A DNA stretch of 64,000 nt, from contig CAVVWN010000014.1 of NCBI GenBank assembly GCA_963752045.1, forward strand, positions 248,001-312,000. Direction: 5' to 3'. Under the pieces are notes generated by a model. That model was not told the DNA's origin and made no database searches. It saw only the letters and a list, made by a program, of their open reading frames with translations. Numbering within the stretch: the stretch's first letter is position 1; each line of letters begins with the position of its first letter. The translations under genes were made by a program, and so were the position numbers. Shown in pieces: positions 9,247 through 20,821 of this stretch. This stretch comes from DATKDF01 sp963752045. GTDB lineage: Bacteria; Acidobacteriota; Vicinamibacteria; Vicinamibacterales; SCN-69-37.

Positions 9247-10124
9247 CGCCGCCCAACGATCTCCTCGAGCTTCTGCTTTCGCAGGCGCTCGGCGGCACGG
9301 TGCGCATCAGGCGCCGCAGCCGGCTCGGCGGGGGCGATATCTCCGTGGCCGAACGGCTGGGAACGAGCGCGGGCTCGTTTGTGATGAAGTCCGGCGTGCG
9401 AGCCGCCACGGGCCTCTTTCGGGCCGAGAGCGAGGGACTGTCTGCGCTCCGGGAAAGCGGCACCTCGCTGCGCGTCCCCAACGTCGTCGTCTGCCGCGAC
9501 GAAGACCCGCCGTGCCTCGTGCTCGAAGACCTCGGCGAAGGACGACCGGGCGGGGACTTCGCCGACCGGGTCGGCCGCGGGCTGGCGGAACTGCATCGTG
9601 CCGGCAGCGACCTCTTCGGGTTTGCGCACGACAACTTCTGCGGCGCCACGCCGCAGCCGAATCCTCGCACGCGAAGCTGGGTCGAGTTCTACGGTCGATG
9701 GCGGCTCGGACACCAGCTCGAACTGGCCTCCCGAGCCGGCCTGCTCTCGGTCGCCGAGCACGCCCTGATCGAACGGCTCATCACGCGGCTCGACCGCTGG
9801 CTGGCCGAGCCGCCGGAGGGACCGGCGCTCATCCACGGCGACTTGTGGTCAGGCAATCTGCACGTTTCGTCGGGCGGTGCTCCGGCGCTCATCGATCCGG
9901 CCGCGTACTTCGCACATCGCGAGGCCGAGCTCGGGATCATGACGCTCTTCGGCGGCTTTTCCGCTCGCGCGTTTGACGCCTACGACGAAGCGTTTCCGCT
10001 CGAGCACGGCTGGCGCGAGCGCAACCCGCTCTACCAGCTTTATCACCTGATGAACCATCTGAATCTCTTCGGACAGGGGTATCACGGGCAGGTGATGGCC
10101 ATCGTGCAGCGGTACCTCGGCTGA
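9243..10124 (+). CDS. fructosamine / ribulosamine kinase family protein
   Basis: 293 residues, full length for the family. It has the aminoglycoside-phosphotransferase-like fold: an N-terminal lobe with FVMKSG as the ATP-binding Lys strand, VLEDLGEGRPGG as hinge, LIHGDLWSGNL carrying the catalytic Asp and Asn, and LIDPAAYFAHREAELG carrying the second metal Asp. The enzyme phosphorylates ketoamines formed by sugar attack on protein amines at the 3-hydroxyl, which destabilises and removes them. Bacterial members usually prefer ribulosamines or erythrulosamines. It overlaps the upstream phosphatase by four bases; the next gene (formate dehydrogenase) begins 22 bases downstream. Confidence 0.93.
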   Translation: MTPPNDLLELLLSQALGGTVRIRRRSRLGGGDISVAERLGTSAGSFVMKSGVRAATGLFRAESEGLSALRESGTSLRVPNVVVCRDEDPPCLVLEDLGEGRPGGDFADRVGRGLAELHRAGSDLFGFAHDNFCGATPQPNPRTRSWVEFYGRWRLGHQLELASRAGLLSVAEHALIERLITRLDRWLAEPPEGPALIHGDLWSGNLHVSSGGAPALIDPAAYFAHREAELGIMTLFGGFSARAFDAYDEAFPLEHGWRERNPLYQLYHLMNHLNLFGQGYHGQVMAIVQRYLG

Positions 10125-10146
10125 CGGAAACGCGTAGAATCGCCGC

Positions 10147-13100
10147 ATGCCACTCCGCAGCTGGCCCTTGATTCGGCAGCTTCTCGATCGCACCGACGGC
10201 ATGGGTGAAGACGCGATGACGGACCGGACGCGCGCGCTTCGGCCCCGCACCGAAGGCGCGGCGGCGGCCCGTTCGGTGTGTCCCTACTGTGCGGTCGGCT
10301 GCGGGCAGCTCGTCTTTCATCGCGACAACCAGCTCGTGTCGATCGAAGGCGATCCTGAATCGCCGATTTCCGAGGGCCACCTGTGTCCGAAGGGCGCCGC
10401 CACGTTCGAGCTCCTGACCCATCCAGCGCGCGCGACAACGGTGAAGTACCGCGCGCCCTACGGCGCCGACTGGCAGGAGCTCGATCCGGCCGCCGCGCTC
10501 GACATGATTGCCGAGCGCGTGTGGCGAACGCGCGCCGCCTCGTTCCGGGCCTCACAGGACGACCTGCCCCTCATGCAGTGCCCGAACATCGCGCACCTCG
10601 GCGGCGCCACGCTCGACAACGAAGAGAACTACCTCATCAAGAAGCTGTTCACCGGGGGACTGGGCCTGGTTGCCGTGAGCAACCAGGCCCGGACCTGACA
10701 CAGCTCCACGGTGCCCGGTCTGGGCGCCACGTTCGGGCGGGGCGGCGCGACGACGGCGCAGCAGGATCTCGTCAACGCGGACGCCATTCTGATCATCGGC
10801 TCGTCGATGGCCGAAGCGCACCCGGTCGGCTTCCGATGGGTCGTCAAGGCACGCGAACAGGGCACGCTCGTCATCCACGTCGATCCGCGTTTCTCGCGGA
10901 CGTCCGCGCTCGCCGATCTCTGGGTTCCGCTTCGCGCTGGATCGGACATCGTCTTCTTCGGCGGCCTCGTCAACTTCGTCCTGTCTCGTAACCGCGTGTT
11001 CCGCGATTACGTCGTGGCCTATACGAACGCCGCGAACCTCGTCGGTGAAGACTACCGGGGCCCGGAGGATCTCGACGGCCTCTTCTCGGGCTGGCAGGCG
11101 GACGCGCGCGCCTACGATCCGGCGAGCTGGCAGTTCGAGCCGGGCGAAGACGGCCGGCCGAGGCGCGACACGACGCTCGAACATCCGCGCACGGTGTACC
11201 AGCACCTGGTGCGTCACTTCGCGCGCTACACGCCCGAGATGGTCGAGCGCGCGTGCGGCATTCCGCGCGAGAGGTTCATCGAGATCGCCGATCGCTATAC
11301 CGCCTGCTCCGGCCCCGACAAGACGGCCACCATCTGCTACGCCGTCGGCCTCACGCAGCATTCGGTGGGCGTGCAGATCATCCGCACGGCGGCGATTCTG
11401 CAGCTGCTGCTCGGCAACGTGGGCCGGCCGGGCGGCGGCATTCTCGCGCTGCGCGGCCACGCATCGATTCAGGGCTCGACCGACATCCCGACACTCTACG
11501 ATCTGCTGCCTGGCTATCTGCCGATGCCGGCTTACGGTCCGGACACGCAGTCGCTCGGCCGGTTCATCGCGAGGCACCGCACGGAGGCCGGCTGGTGGTC
11601 GTACTTCGACCGCTACATCGTGTCGCTGCTCACGGCATGGTACGGCGACGATGCGACGCGCGAGAACGACTTCGGCTTCGGCTGGCTGCCCAGGATCTCG
11701 GGCGATCACTCGCACCAGGGCTACTGGCTCGACATGGCCGACGGGAAGATGGACGGCCTGTTCGTGATGGGCCAGAACCCGGCCGTTGGCGCGCCCAATG
11801 CCGCGCTCGAGCGGCGCGCCCTCGCCAACCTGCAATGGCTCGTCGTGCGCGATCTCGTCGAGGTGGAGACGGCCACGTTCTGGAAAGACTCGCCCGAGGT
11901 GCGCGCCGGCACCATGCGCCCGGCCGACATCGCCACCGAAGTCTTCTTCTTTCCTGCTGCCGGCCACGCCGAGAAGGCCGGGACGTTCACGAACACCCAG
12001 CGCCTGCTCCAGTGGCACGAAAAGGCCGTCGATCCTCCTGGCCAGGCGAAGAGCGAAGCCTGGTTCGTCTTCGAGCTCGGCAAGCGACTCAAGGCGATGG
12101 CGACGGCCGACACCGCGCCCGGGAACGACGGGCTGCGCGCGCTCACCTGGGACTACCCGGTCGATCCGGAAAGCGGTGAGCCGGACGCGCTTGCCGTGCT
12201 CAAGGAAATCAACGGATGGACGCCAGGAACCGGCGCGCACGTGTCGGACTTCACCCAGCTTGCCGCTGACGGATCCACGGCGTGCGGCTGCTGGATCTAC
12301 GCGGGCGTCCACCCATCCCCGGCACGCAACCGGGCGAATGAGCGCGACGCCCATGGCCGGTACGGCCACGGATGGGGATTCGCATGGCCGGCCGACCGGC
12401 GCGTCCTGTACAACCGCGCGTCGGCAAGACCCGATGGCCGCCCGTGGAGCGACCGGAAGGCCCTCGTCTGGTGGGACGAGGCGGCAGGAGCGTGGACCGG
12501 CCACGACACGCCGGATTTTCCGGCCCGGACTGCGCCCGCCTATGTGCCCGACCGGCACGCATCGGGCGTGGCGAGCATTGCCGGTACGACGCCCTTCATC
12601 ATGCACGCCGACGGGCTCGCGAGGATCTGGGCGCCAACCGGGCTCAAGGACGGTCCCCTGCCCGCCCATTACGAGCCCCTCGAATCGCCGGCGCGCAACG
12701 CGCTCTACCGCCAGCAGGACAACCCGGCCGCCGATCGCCGCAACCGGCCGGACAATCGGTGGGCAGAGTCCCCGGACCCCGACTATCCGCACGTGCTCAC
12801 GACGTATCGGCTGACCGAGCACCACACGGCCGGCGCGATGTCACGCACGCTCTCGCGGCTGGCCGAGCTTCAGCCGGCGCTCTTCTGCGAGATCTCGCCG
12901 GCGCTTGCCACCGAGGTGGGCGTCGCCAATGGCGACCGGGTGGCCATCACGACCGCGCGCGGCAGCATCCGCGCGCGCGCGCTCGTCACGCCGCGCATGT
13001 CGCCGCTCGTCGTGGAAGGCCGCACCGTGCATCAGATCGCCATGCCGTGGCATTTCGGACACACCGGACTCGTCACCGGTGACGTGACGAACGATCTCAT

Positions 13101-13176
13101 CGCCATGTCCGAGGAGCCGAACGTGAAGATCATGGAATCGAAGGCCCTGCTCTGCCGAGTCGAGAAAGACAAGTGA
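10147..13176 (+). CDS. selenocysteine-containing formate dehydrogenase, catalytic (alpha) subunit
   Basis: The gene is continuous only if the in-frame TGA at 10696-10698 is read as selenocysteine, giving 1009 residues with Sec184. Context is NQART-Sec-HSSTVPGLGATFGRG, exactly where selenoprotein formate dehydrogenases carry Sec next to a conserved His. The N-terminal [4Fe-4S] motif is C45-x2-C48-x3-C52 with C80 in LCPKG, followed by the three molybdopterin domains and the C-terminal dinucleotide-binding domain (about 860-1009). It oxidises formate to CO2 at a Mo/W-bis-MGD centre. No twin-arginine signal is visible, so it may be cytoplasmic. The FeS and membrane subunits follow. Expression requires SelA, SelB and tRNA-Sec, none encoded in this window. 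Confidence 0.95.
10696..10728 (+). promoter_or_regulatory. UGA selenocysteine codon and bacterial SECIS hairpin
   Basis: After the TGA at 10696-10698, positions 10710-10716 (GGTGCCC) pair over seven base pairs (one G-U) with 10722-10728 (GGGCGCC), closing the five-base loop GGTCT at 10717-10721. Exactly 18 bases separate the UGA from GGTCTG. From memory, the E. coli fdhF SECIS has the same spacing and the same GGUCU loop, which is what SelB recognises. Confidence 0.9.
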
Positions 13177-13178
13177 TG

Positions 13179-13378
13179 GTGAATCTGGGATCTGGGATCT
13201 GGAATCTCAGGGCATCTGGGATCTGGAATCTGACGGCATCTGGGATCTGGGACCTCACGGCATCTGGGATCTGGGGGGTGGGATCTGCACTTGGCGCAGC
13301 CGACGACACGCGTCGGCAGATTTCAGATTCGCGATTCCCAGATGCTCTGAGATCCCAGATCCCAGATCCCAGATTCAC
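13179..13378. repeat. long inverted repeat of the GGGATCT heptad family
   Basis: This fills the gap between the formate dehydrogenase alpha and FeS genes. The left arm 13179-13220 is the reverse complement of the right arm 13337-13378 at 40 of 42 positions. Both arms are tandem heptads of the type GGGATCT/GGAATCT. Further heptads extend the left side to about 13287. The spacer of about 115 bp includes CGACGACACGCGTCG, itself palindromic. The transcript could fold into a very long hairpin. Nothing in it looks coding. Confidence 0.9.
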
Positions 13379-13390
13379 GGACACGGTTCA

Positions 13391-14131
13391 GTGACGAAAG
13401 GTTTCTTCACCGACGCCACGTTGTGCATCGGCTGCAAGGCCTGCGAGGTGGCCTGCAAGGAATGGAACGGCGTGCCGTCACGCGACTTCGTCTGGACGGG
13501 CCGGTCGTACGACAACACGGGCAGCCTGGGTCACTCGACGTACCGACACGTGACGTTCGTCGAGCGCGAGCGTGCCGGTTTGCCCGTGTGGGACTTCTCT
13601 TCCGACGTGTGCAAGCACTGCGAGCAGGCCGGCTGTCTCGAAGCCTGTCCCACCGGCTCGATTGTCCGAACGGAGTTCGGTGGCGTGTTCGTCCAGCCGG
13701 ACGTCTGCAACGGATGTGGTTACTGCGTGGTGTCGTGCCCCTTCGGCGTGATCGACCGCCGGCCCGACGACGGCCGCGCCTTCAAGTGCACGTTCTGCTA
13801 CGACCGGCAGAAGGCCGGCCTCGCGCCGGCGTGCGCGACGGCCTGCCCGACCGAGTCGATTCAGTACGGCGATCTCGACGAACTGCGCGCGCGCGCCACC
13901 GCTCGACAGAAGACGCTCGCCGCGCGCGGCGTCACCGATGCCGTGGTTTACGACGCCGCCCATACGAGCGTGGGAGGCACGCACGCGATCTTCCTCGTCC
14001 GCGGCGACCTCGCCGACTACGCCCTGCCCGAACAGCCCGAGTTGCCGTCGACGCGGCTTGCCGCCGGCTGGTGGTCCGCGGCGGTGACGGCAACCGTCAT
14101 CGTGCTCGTCGTGGCGCTGGCGTTCGCCTGA
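13391..14131 (+). CDS. formate dehydrogenase iron-sulfur (beta) subunit
   Basis: 246 residues from GTG 13391. Four ferredoxin-type cysteine groups are visible: C12/C15/C18/C22 (LCIGCKACEVACKEW), CKHCEQAGCLEACP, CNGCGYCVVSCP, and CTFCYDRQ with CATACP, enough for four [4Fe-4S] clusters. A C-terminal hydrophobic helix (about 222-244) would anchor it in the membrane. It passes electrons from the Sec-containing alpha subunit to the membrane subunit next door. It lies downstream of a 200-bp inverted repeat, so either translation initiates independently or the hairpin adjusts its yield relative to the alpha subunit. No strong Shine-Dalgarno sequence is visible before the GTG. Confidence 0.93.
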   Translation: MTKGFFTDATLCIGCKACEVACKEWNGVPSRDFVWTGRSYDNTGSLGHSTYRHVTFVERERAGLPVWDFSSDVCKHCEQAGCLEACPTGSIVRTEFGGVFVQPDVCNGCGYCVVSCPFGVIDRRPDDGRAFKCTFCYDRQKAGLAPACATACPTESIQYGDLDELRARATARQKTLAARGVTDAVVYDAAHTSVGGTHAIFLVRGDLADYALPEQPELPSTRLAAGWWSAAVTATVIVLVVALAFA

Positions 14132-14199
14132 ACGGTTTCCATTCCGCTGTGGCGGCGAGGCACGGGTCGCGATTTGTGGGACACTCGCCGGGAAGCGCA

Positions 14200-15052
14200 A
14201 TGGCACAACCCGGGAAGCCCTCCACAGATCGAGACCCGTCCCCCTTCAAGCCACCCGTGTGGACGTGGGAAGTGCCGCTCTACTTCTTCGTCGGCGGCGT
14301 TGCGGGACTTGCCGCCGTCATCACCCTGACCGCGTCGCTCACCGGCCAGGCTTCCACCACGGTCTGGGCAAGCCGCATCGTGGCGGCGGCCGGCGCGGCA
14401 GTGTCACCGCTGCTCCTCATCTCCGACCTCGGCCGGCCGGCTCGCTTTCTCTACATGCTCCGCGTCTTCAAGACAACGAGCGCGATGTCGGTCGGGGCCT
14501 GGACGCTCGTCGTCTTCTCGGGCGCCGTGTTCATCGCCCTCGGGCTCGAAGGCATCGCCACTCCAACGTGGAGCATCCGGGCCGCCTGTACTGACATGCG
14601 ACATCGTCGCCGCGACAACCGGCCTCGTGCTCGCCACCTACACGGGCGTGCTCCTCGGCGCCACGGCCATCCCGGTCTGGGCCCGTCACCATCGCGTGCT
14701 GCCGTTCGATTTCGGCATCTCGTCACTCGGCGCCGCCGCCTCGGCCGTCGAGCTCGTCGGCGGCTTCACGGCCCCGCTCCACCGCGCCGCCCTGGCCGCC
14801 GCCGCCATCGAGACCGCGCTCTTTCTTGCCAGCCTGGTCCGGCGCCCTACCGAGCGCGGACCGGAAACCGACAGGCTCATCGTGCTGGCCGCCGGCCTCT
14901 CCGGTCCGGTGGCGCTCGTGATGCGCCTGGCAGGATTCGCGCTGATTCCAGCCCGGATTGCGGCGGCTCTCTCCGCCATCGCCGGGTCGCTGCTTCTCCG
15001 CTACGGCTGGCTCGCGGCCGGTCGCGCGAGCGAGACGTCTATGAGAAAGTAG
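14200..15052 (+). CDS. NrfD-like membrane subunit of formate dehydrogenase, frameshifted
   Basis: The reading frame from ATG 14200 encodes an N-terminal VWTWEVPLYFFVGGVAG helix, LISDLGRPARFLYMLRVFK and further NrfD/polysulfide-reductase features, then loses sense after about 14575. The family sequence resumes one frame over from about 14597 (CDIVAATTGLVLATYTGVL) and continues to the stop at 15052. A single-base change between roughly 14570 and 14597 explains this; whole length would be about 284 residues, normal for this type. Role: quinone-reducing membrane anchor receiving electrons from the FeS subunit. No slippery sequence supports programmed frameshifting, so this is either a recent mutation or a sequence error. 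Confidence 0.85.
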
Positions 15053-15066
15053 GACCAGGAACCACC

Positions 15067-15957
15067 ATGCCATCCCGGTCGACCGGCCGCGCGCGGCGCT
15101 CGGTGCGACGGGCGACCGCGGCCGTCTTCGGTCTGGCGGCGCTCGCCGCGTCCACGTCGGCGATCCCGGCGGCGCAGACCCCAGCACCGGTGGTCGACCT
15201 GACCGCCGACGGCGTGGCCGCCGCCGCCTCGAAGTACGTCGCCGAGTACCAGAAGCAGTTCGCCTTCGTCGTCGCCAGCGAGATCTACCAGCAGCAGCTC
15301 ATCGAGGACGGTCTGCCGACGCAGATGCGCCGCATCGAGGGTGAGCTGTTCATGACGTACCTTCCGGCCGACGACGAGTGGATTGCCGTGCACGACGTTG
15401 CCACCGTGGACGGCCGGCCTCTCGCCGATCGCGAGGACCTGCAACGCCTGCTGCGGGCCGGCGAGGTGCGCGGCGTCGTCGATCGCATCGCCAACAGGAA
15501 CGCCGTGTTCAACATCGGCACGATCATCCGCAACTTCAACGAGCCGACGCTGCCGCTGCTTCTCCTGAGGGACAAGCGGCTCGAAAACTCGAGGTTCCGA
15601 CGCGTCGGCATACGCAACGACGCCGATGCCACGATCGTGACGCTTTCATTCGAGGAGCGGGAACGGCCGACGCTCATCACGAGCGCGACCGGTGGAGCCG
15701 TGTTCTCGAAGGGACAGCTCGTCGTGGAGGCCGGCACCGGACGGATCCGCCAGACGACCCTCGAGGTCGAGGACGGACGGGTGAAGGCCAGGCTCGTCAC
15801 CACGTACGCACCAGAGGAGCGGCTCGGCATGTGGGTGCCCGTCTCGTTCAGCGAGCGCTACGAACGCGATCACCGCGGCGGCAAGCGCGAAGTGGTCACG
15901 GGCGAATCCACCTACCGCGATTACAGACGATTCGAAGTCACCGGGCGCATCAAGTAG
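15067..15957 (+). CDS. secreted protein of unknown function
   Basis: 296 residues. ATG 15067 follows AGGACCAGGAACCACC and lies 14 bases after the NrfD-like gene, so it is probably co-transcribed. A basic N-terminus and hydrophobic stretch (about 14-36, ending SAIPAAQT) form a signal peptide. The mature part starts with an alpha-helical region (KYVAEYQKQFAFVVASEIY) and continues as probable beta structure ending YRDYRRFEVTGRIK. I recognise the general type from acidobacterial genomes, where such proteins occur in many copies, but no function is known to me. No catalytic motif is evident. Its place after a formate dehydrogenase operon may be incidental. Confidence 0.8.
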   Translation: MPSRSTGRARRSVRRATAAVFGLAALAASTSAIPAAQTPAPVVDLTADGVAAAASKYVAEYQKQFAFVVASEIYQQQLIEDGLPTQMRRIEGELFMTYLPADDEWIAVHDVATVDGRPLADREDLQRLLRAGEVRGVVDRIANRNAVFNIGTIIRNFNEPTLPLLLLRDKRLENSRFRRVGIRNDADATIVTLSFEERERPTLITSATGGAVFSKGQLVVEAGTGRIRQTTLEVEDGRVKARLVTTYAPEERLGMWVPVSFSERYERDHRGGKREVVTGESTYRDYRRFEVTGRIK

Positions 15958-15999
15958 AGTCCCGGGCCCGGAGGACGCGACCGGAGCCGCTGCCGCACG

Positions 16000-16689
16000 T
16001 CACACGTCGATCCGCACCTCGGACATCGGCTTCTTCGTGATGCGCGGCACCATCGCGCCCTCGGCCGGATAGCCGACCGGCACGAGCAGGTACGGCTTCT
16101 CGTTCGCCGGCCGCCCGAGGATCGACGACAGAAACCCCATCGGGCTCGGCGTGTGCGTGAGCGTCGCCAGCCCCGACCAATGTAGAGCCGCGAGCAGCAT
16201 GCCGCTCGCGATCCCGACCGACTCGGACACGTAGTAGTGCTTCACGCGCCGCTCGGCGCCGTCGGCCGCACGCTCCATCGCATAGTCGATGCGGAACACC
16301 ACGATCAGCAGCGGCGCAATCTCGAGGAACGGCTTGTGCCAGTCGGTGCCAAGCGGCCGAAGCGCGTCGAGCCACTCGTCCGGCATGCGCCGCTCGTAGC
16401 TCTCACGCTCCTCGGCTTCAGCGGCCTCACGAATCTTGCGCTTCACCTCGGCGTCACGGACGACGACGAAGCGCCATGGCTGCATGTTGGCGCCCGACGG
16501 CGCCGAGGCAGCAACGGCAATCGCCGCGTCGATGATCGCGTCTGGCACCGGATCGGGCGCAAAGTCACGGACCGTACGACGCGTACACATCGCCGCACGA
16601 AACGACTCCGCACGCTCGAGTTGCTGAGCCGTGGTCAGGCGGGTAAACGAGAGCGGGTCGGGTTGATACGGGGAAGTCCGTCGGTCCAT
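16000..16689 (-). CDS. nitroreductase-family flavoprotein resembling iodotyrosine deiodinase
   Basis: 229 residues from ATG 16689 (MDRRTSPYQP). FMN-phosphate motif RRTVRDF (37-43), ASAPSGANMQPWRFVVV (61-77) and the C-terminal LGRPANEKPYLLVPVGYPAEG are characteristic of the deiodinase branch rather than ordinary nitroreductases. The three substrate-lid residues that bind the iodotyrosine zwitterion in animal enzymes (Glu, Tyr, Lys at spacing -4, 0, +21) are present as Glu94, Tyr98 and Lys119. It should bind FMN as a dimer and could reductively dehalogenate halotyrosines; the natural bacterial substrate is unknown. It is divergent from the respiratory operon and shares the intergenic operator region. 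A longer in-frame start at 16776 would overlap the -35 and is less likely. Confidence 0.88.
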   Translation of the reverse strand: MDRRTSPYQPDPLSFTRLTTAQQLERAESFRAAMCTRRTVRDFAPDPVPDAIIDAAIAVAASAPSGANMQPWRFVVVRDAEVKRKIREAAEAEERESYERRMPDEWLDALRPLGTDWHKPFLEIAPLLIVVFRIDYAMERAADGAERRVKHYYVSESVGIASGMLLAALHWSGLATLTHTPSPMGFLSSILGRPANEKPYLLVPVGYPAEGAMVPRITKKPMSEVRIDV

Positions 16690-16793
16690 GCGCGCCAGAA
16701 TAGCCGCACGAGGCCCGGCGCACCCAGTGCAACACAACGGCGAGCCGCCGGGCGCGCCAGAGGGAGGGGCCGGCACGCGTGCAGGGGCCCGAT

Positions 16794-16822
16794 TTGACAG
16801 GTTGTGAAACGTTTCACATCAT
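16794..16822 (+). promoter_or_regulatory. sigma70-type promoter of the respiratory operon
   Basis: A perfect -35 TTGACA (16794-16799) is followed after 17 bases by CATCAT (16817-16822), which matches TATAAT at four of six positions. It points toward actA at 16980. The perfect palindrome described separately fills the spacer, so a bound protein would block polymerase. Confidence 0.55.
16803..16818. promoter_or_regulatory. perfect 16-bp operator-like palindrome
   Basis: TGTGAAACGTTTCACA is an exact inverted repeat with a central CG, the form typical of LacI/GalR-family operators (TGAAACGTTTCA core). It lies between the -35 and -10 elements of the act operon promoter and about 115 bp upstream of the divergent deiodinase-like gene. 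No LacI-type regulator is encoded in this window. Confidence 0.65.
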
Positions 16823-16979
16823 ATAGGCCGCCGCATCGGGTTCGTCGCCCGCCTGATGCGTCCCCGTCCGTCTGTTTCGGATACCGCCCACGGGTTTGCG
16901 GAGGCCGTCGGCCTCTGTTTCGACGTGTGCCAGACGGCTGCTGTTCCTTGTTATAGGCTTAGGGCGCCCTGCAGCCTCT

Positions 16980-17678
16980 ATGAGCCAGATCTTTCCGCGG
17001 AGTGCCAACGCGCTCGCCCGCTCCAGTCTCGCCGCTGGCCTGTTCCTCGTACTCTTCCTGGGATGGGTGGTCTTCACCCTGATGCGGTCGTCCTGGGCCA
17101 CCGGCCAGCAGGAGTTCGTCGAGCAGCCCGTCCAGTTCAGCCACGCCCACCACGTCGGTGGTGTCGGCATCGACTGCCGGTATTGCCATACATCGGTGGA
17201 AAACTCGTCTTTTGCAGGGATTCCTCCCACCAAAACCTGCATGAACTGCCACTCGCAGCTCTGGACGAACGCTCCGATATTGGAGCCAGTGCGCGCCAGC
17301 TACCGAGATAATGTCAATTTGACATGGATTAGGGTTCACGACCTACCTGACTTCGTTTACTTCAATCACCAGATTCACGTCAGGCAAGGCGTCGGGTGCG
17401 CCACGTGCCACGGCCCGGTCGACCAGATGCCGCTCATGTACCAGCAGAACACCCTCCTCATGGAGTGGTGCCTCGAGTGCCACCGCGCGCCGGAGCAGTT
17501 CCTGCGCCCACGTGAAGAAGTCTTCAACATGGCCTATGAAACACCTCGCGAGGACCGGCCTGTGACGATTGGCGCTGAGCGGTTCACGAGCCAGCTCGAG
17601 CTCGGCACCTTTCTGAAGCGTGAGTACGACGTGTCGAGCACACGGCACCTGACCAGTTGCTCGGTGTGCCACAGGTAA
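16980..17678 (+). CDS. actA: alternative complex III pentaheme cytochrome c subunit ActA
   Basis: 232 residues. An N-terminal membrane anchor (about 15-38, LAAGLFLVLFLGWVVFTLM) is followed by five CxxCH heme sites: CRYCH, CMNCH, CATCH, CLECH and, at the very C-terminus, CSVCH. Five hemes match ActA of alternative complex III. It takes electrons from quinol oxidation within the complex toward the oxidase or a monoheme cytochrome. It heads a 13-kb plus-strand operon through ctaF. ATG 16980 was chosen because it puts the anchor at the N-terminus; the upstream frame only offers a TTG. A promoter with embedded palindrome lies about 160 bp upstream. Confidence 0.94.
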   Translation: MSQIFPRSANALARSSLAAGLFLVLFLGWVVFTLMRSSWATGQQEFVEQPVQFSHAHHVGGVGIDCRYCHTSVENSSFAGIPPTKTCMNCHSQLWTNAPILEPVRASYRDNVNLTWIRVHDLPDFVYFNHQIHVRQGVGCATCHGPVDQMPLMYQQNTLLMEWCLECHRAPEQFLRPREEVFNMAYETPREDRPVTIGAERFTSQLELGTFLKREYDVSSTRHLTSCSVCHR

Positions 17679-17712
17679 CCGGGCGTTTCTGAGCCTTGTG
17701 GGAAATCCCGAA

Positions 17713-20706
<2,994 letters not shown>

Positions 20707-20716
20707 GGGAACGGGT

Positions 20717-20795
20717 CTCGCCCGCCCGGGCACGAGCCGGGCGGCGGAATTCTGGAGGAGCCGGTGCGAGCCGGGCGGGCGGACGGGCCCGCGCC
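20717..20795. repeat. GC-rich inverted repeats between actB and actC
   Basis: The gap contains CGCCCGCCCGGGCACGAG and, further on, GAGCCGGGCGGGCGGACG, which are largely complementary to each other and can fold into a strong hairpin. It may protect or attenuate the long transcript. No open frame is present. Confidence 0.45.
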
Positions 20796-20821
20796 TCCAG
20801 TGGAGAACGGAGAAGCTGTTC

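Noticed and set aside
10147..10698. A short formate dehydrogenase fragment ending at TGA, with a second gene starting at 10711
   Set aside because: Both parts are in the same frame and the TGA sits at the Sec position with a SECIS hairpin, so it is one selenoprotein.
13173..13394. 73-residue protein rich in GSGIW
   Set aside because: Pure translation of the heptad inverted repeat.
14570..14600. Programmed ribosomal frameshift in the NrfD-like gene
   Set aside because: No slippery heptamer or downstream pseudoknot is apparent, and the family does not use frameshifting.
13423..15957. An 844-residue continuous open frame across the FeS, NrfD-like and secreted-protein genes
   Set aside because: It is out-of-frame noise over the FeS gene joined to parts of two real genes; treated as separate genes.
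16000..16689. BluB (5,6-dimethylbenzimidazole synthase)
   Set aside because: The sequence carries the deiodinase lid residues and C-terminal motif, and no cobalamin genes are nearby.
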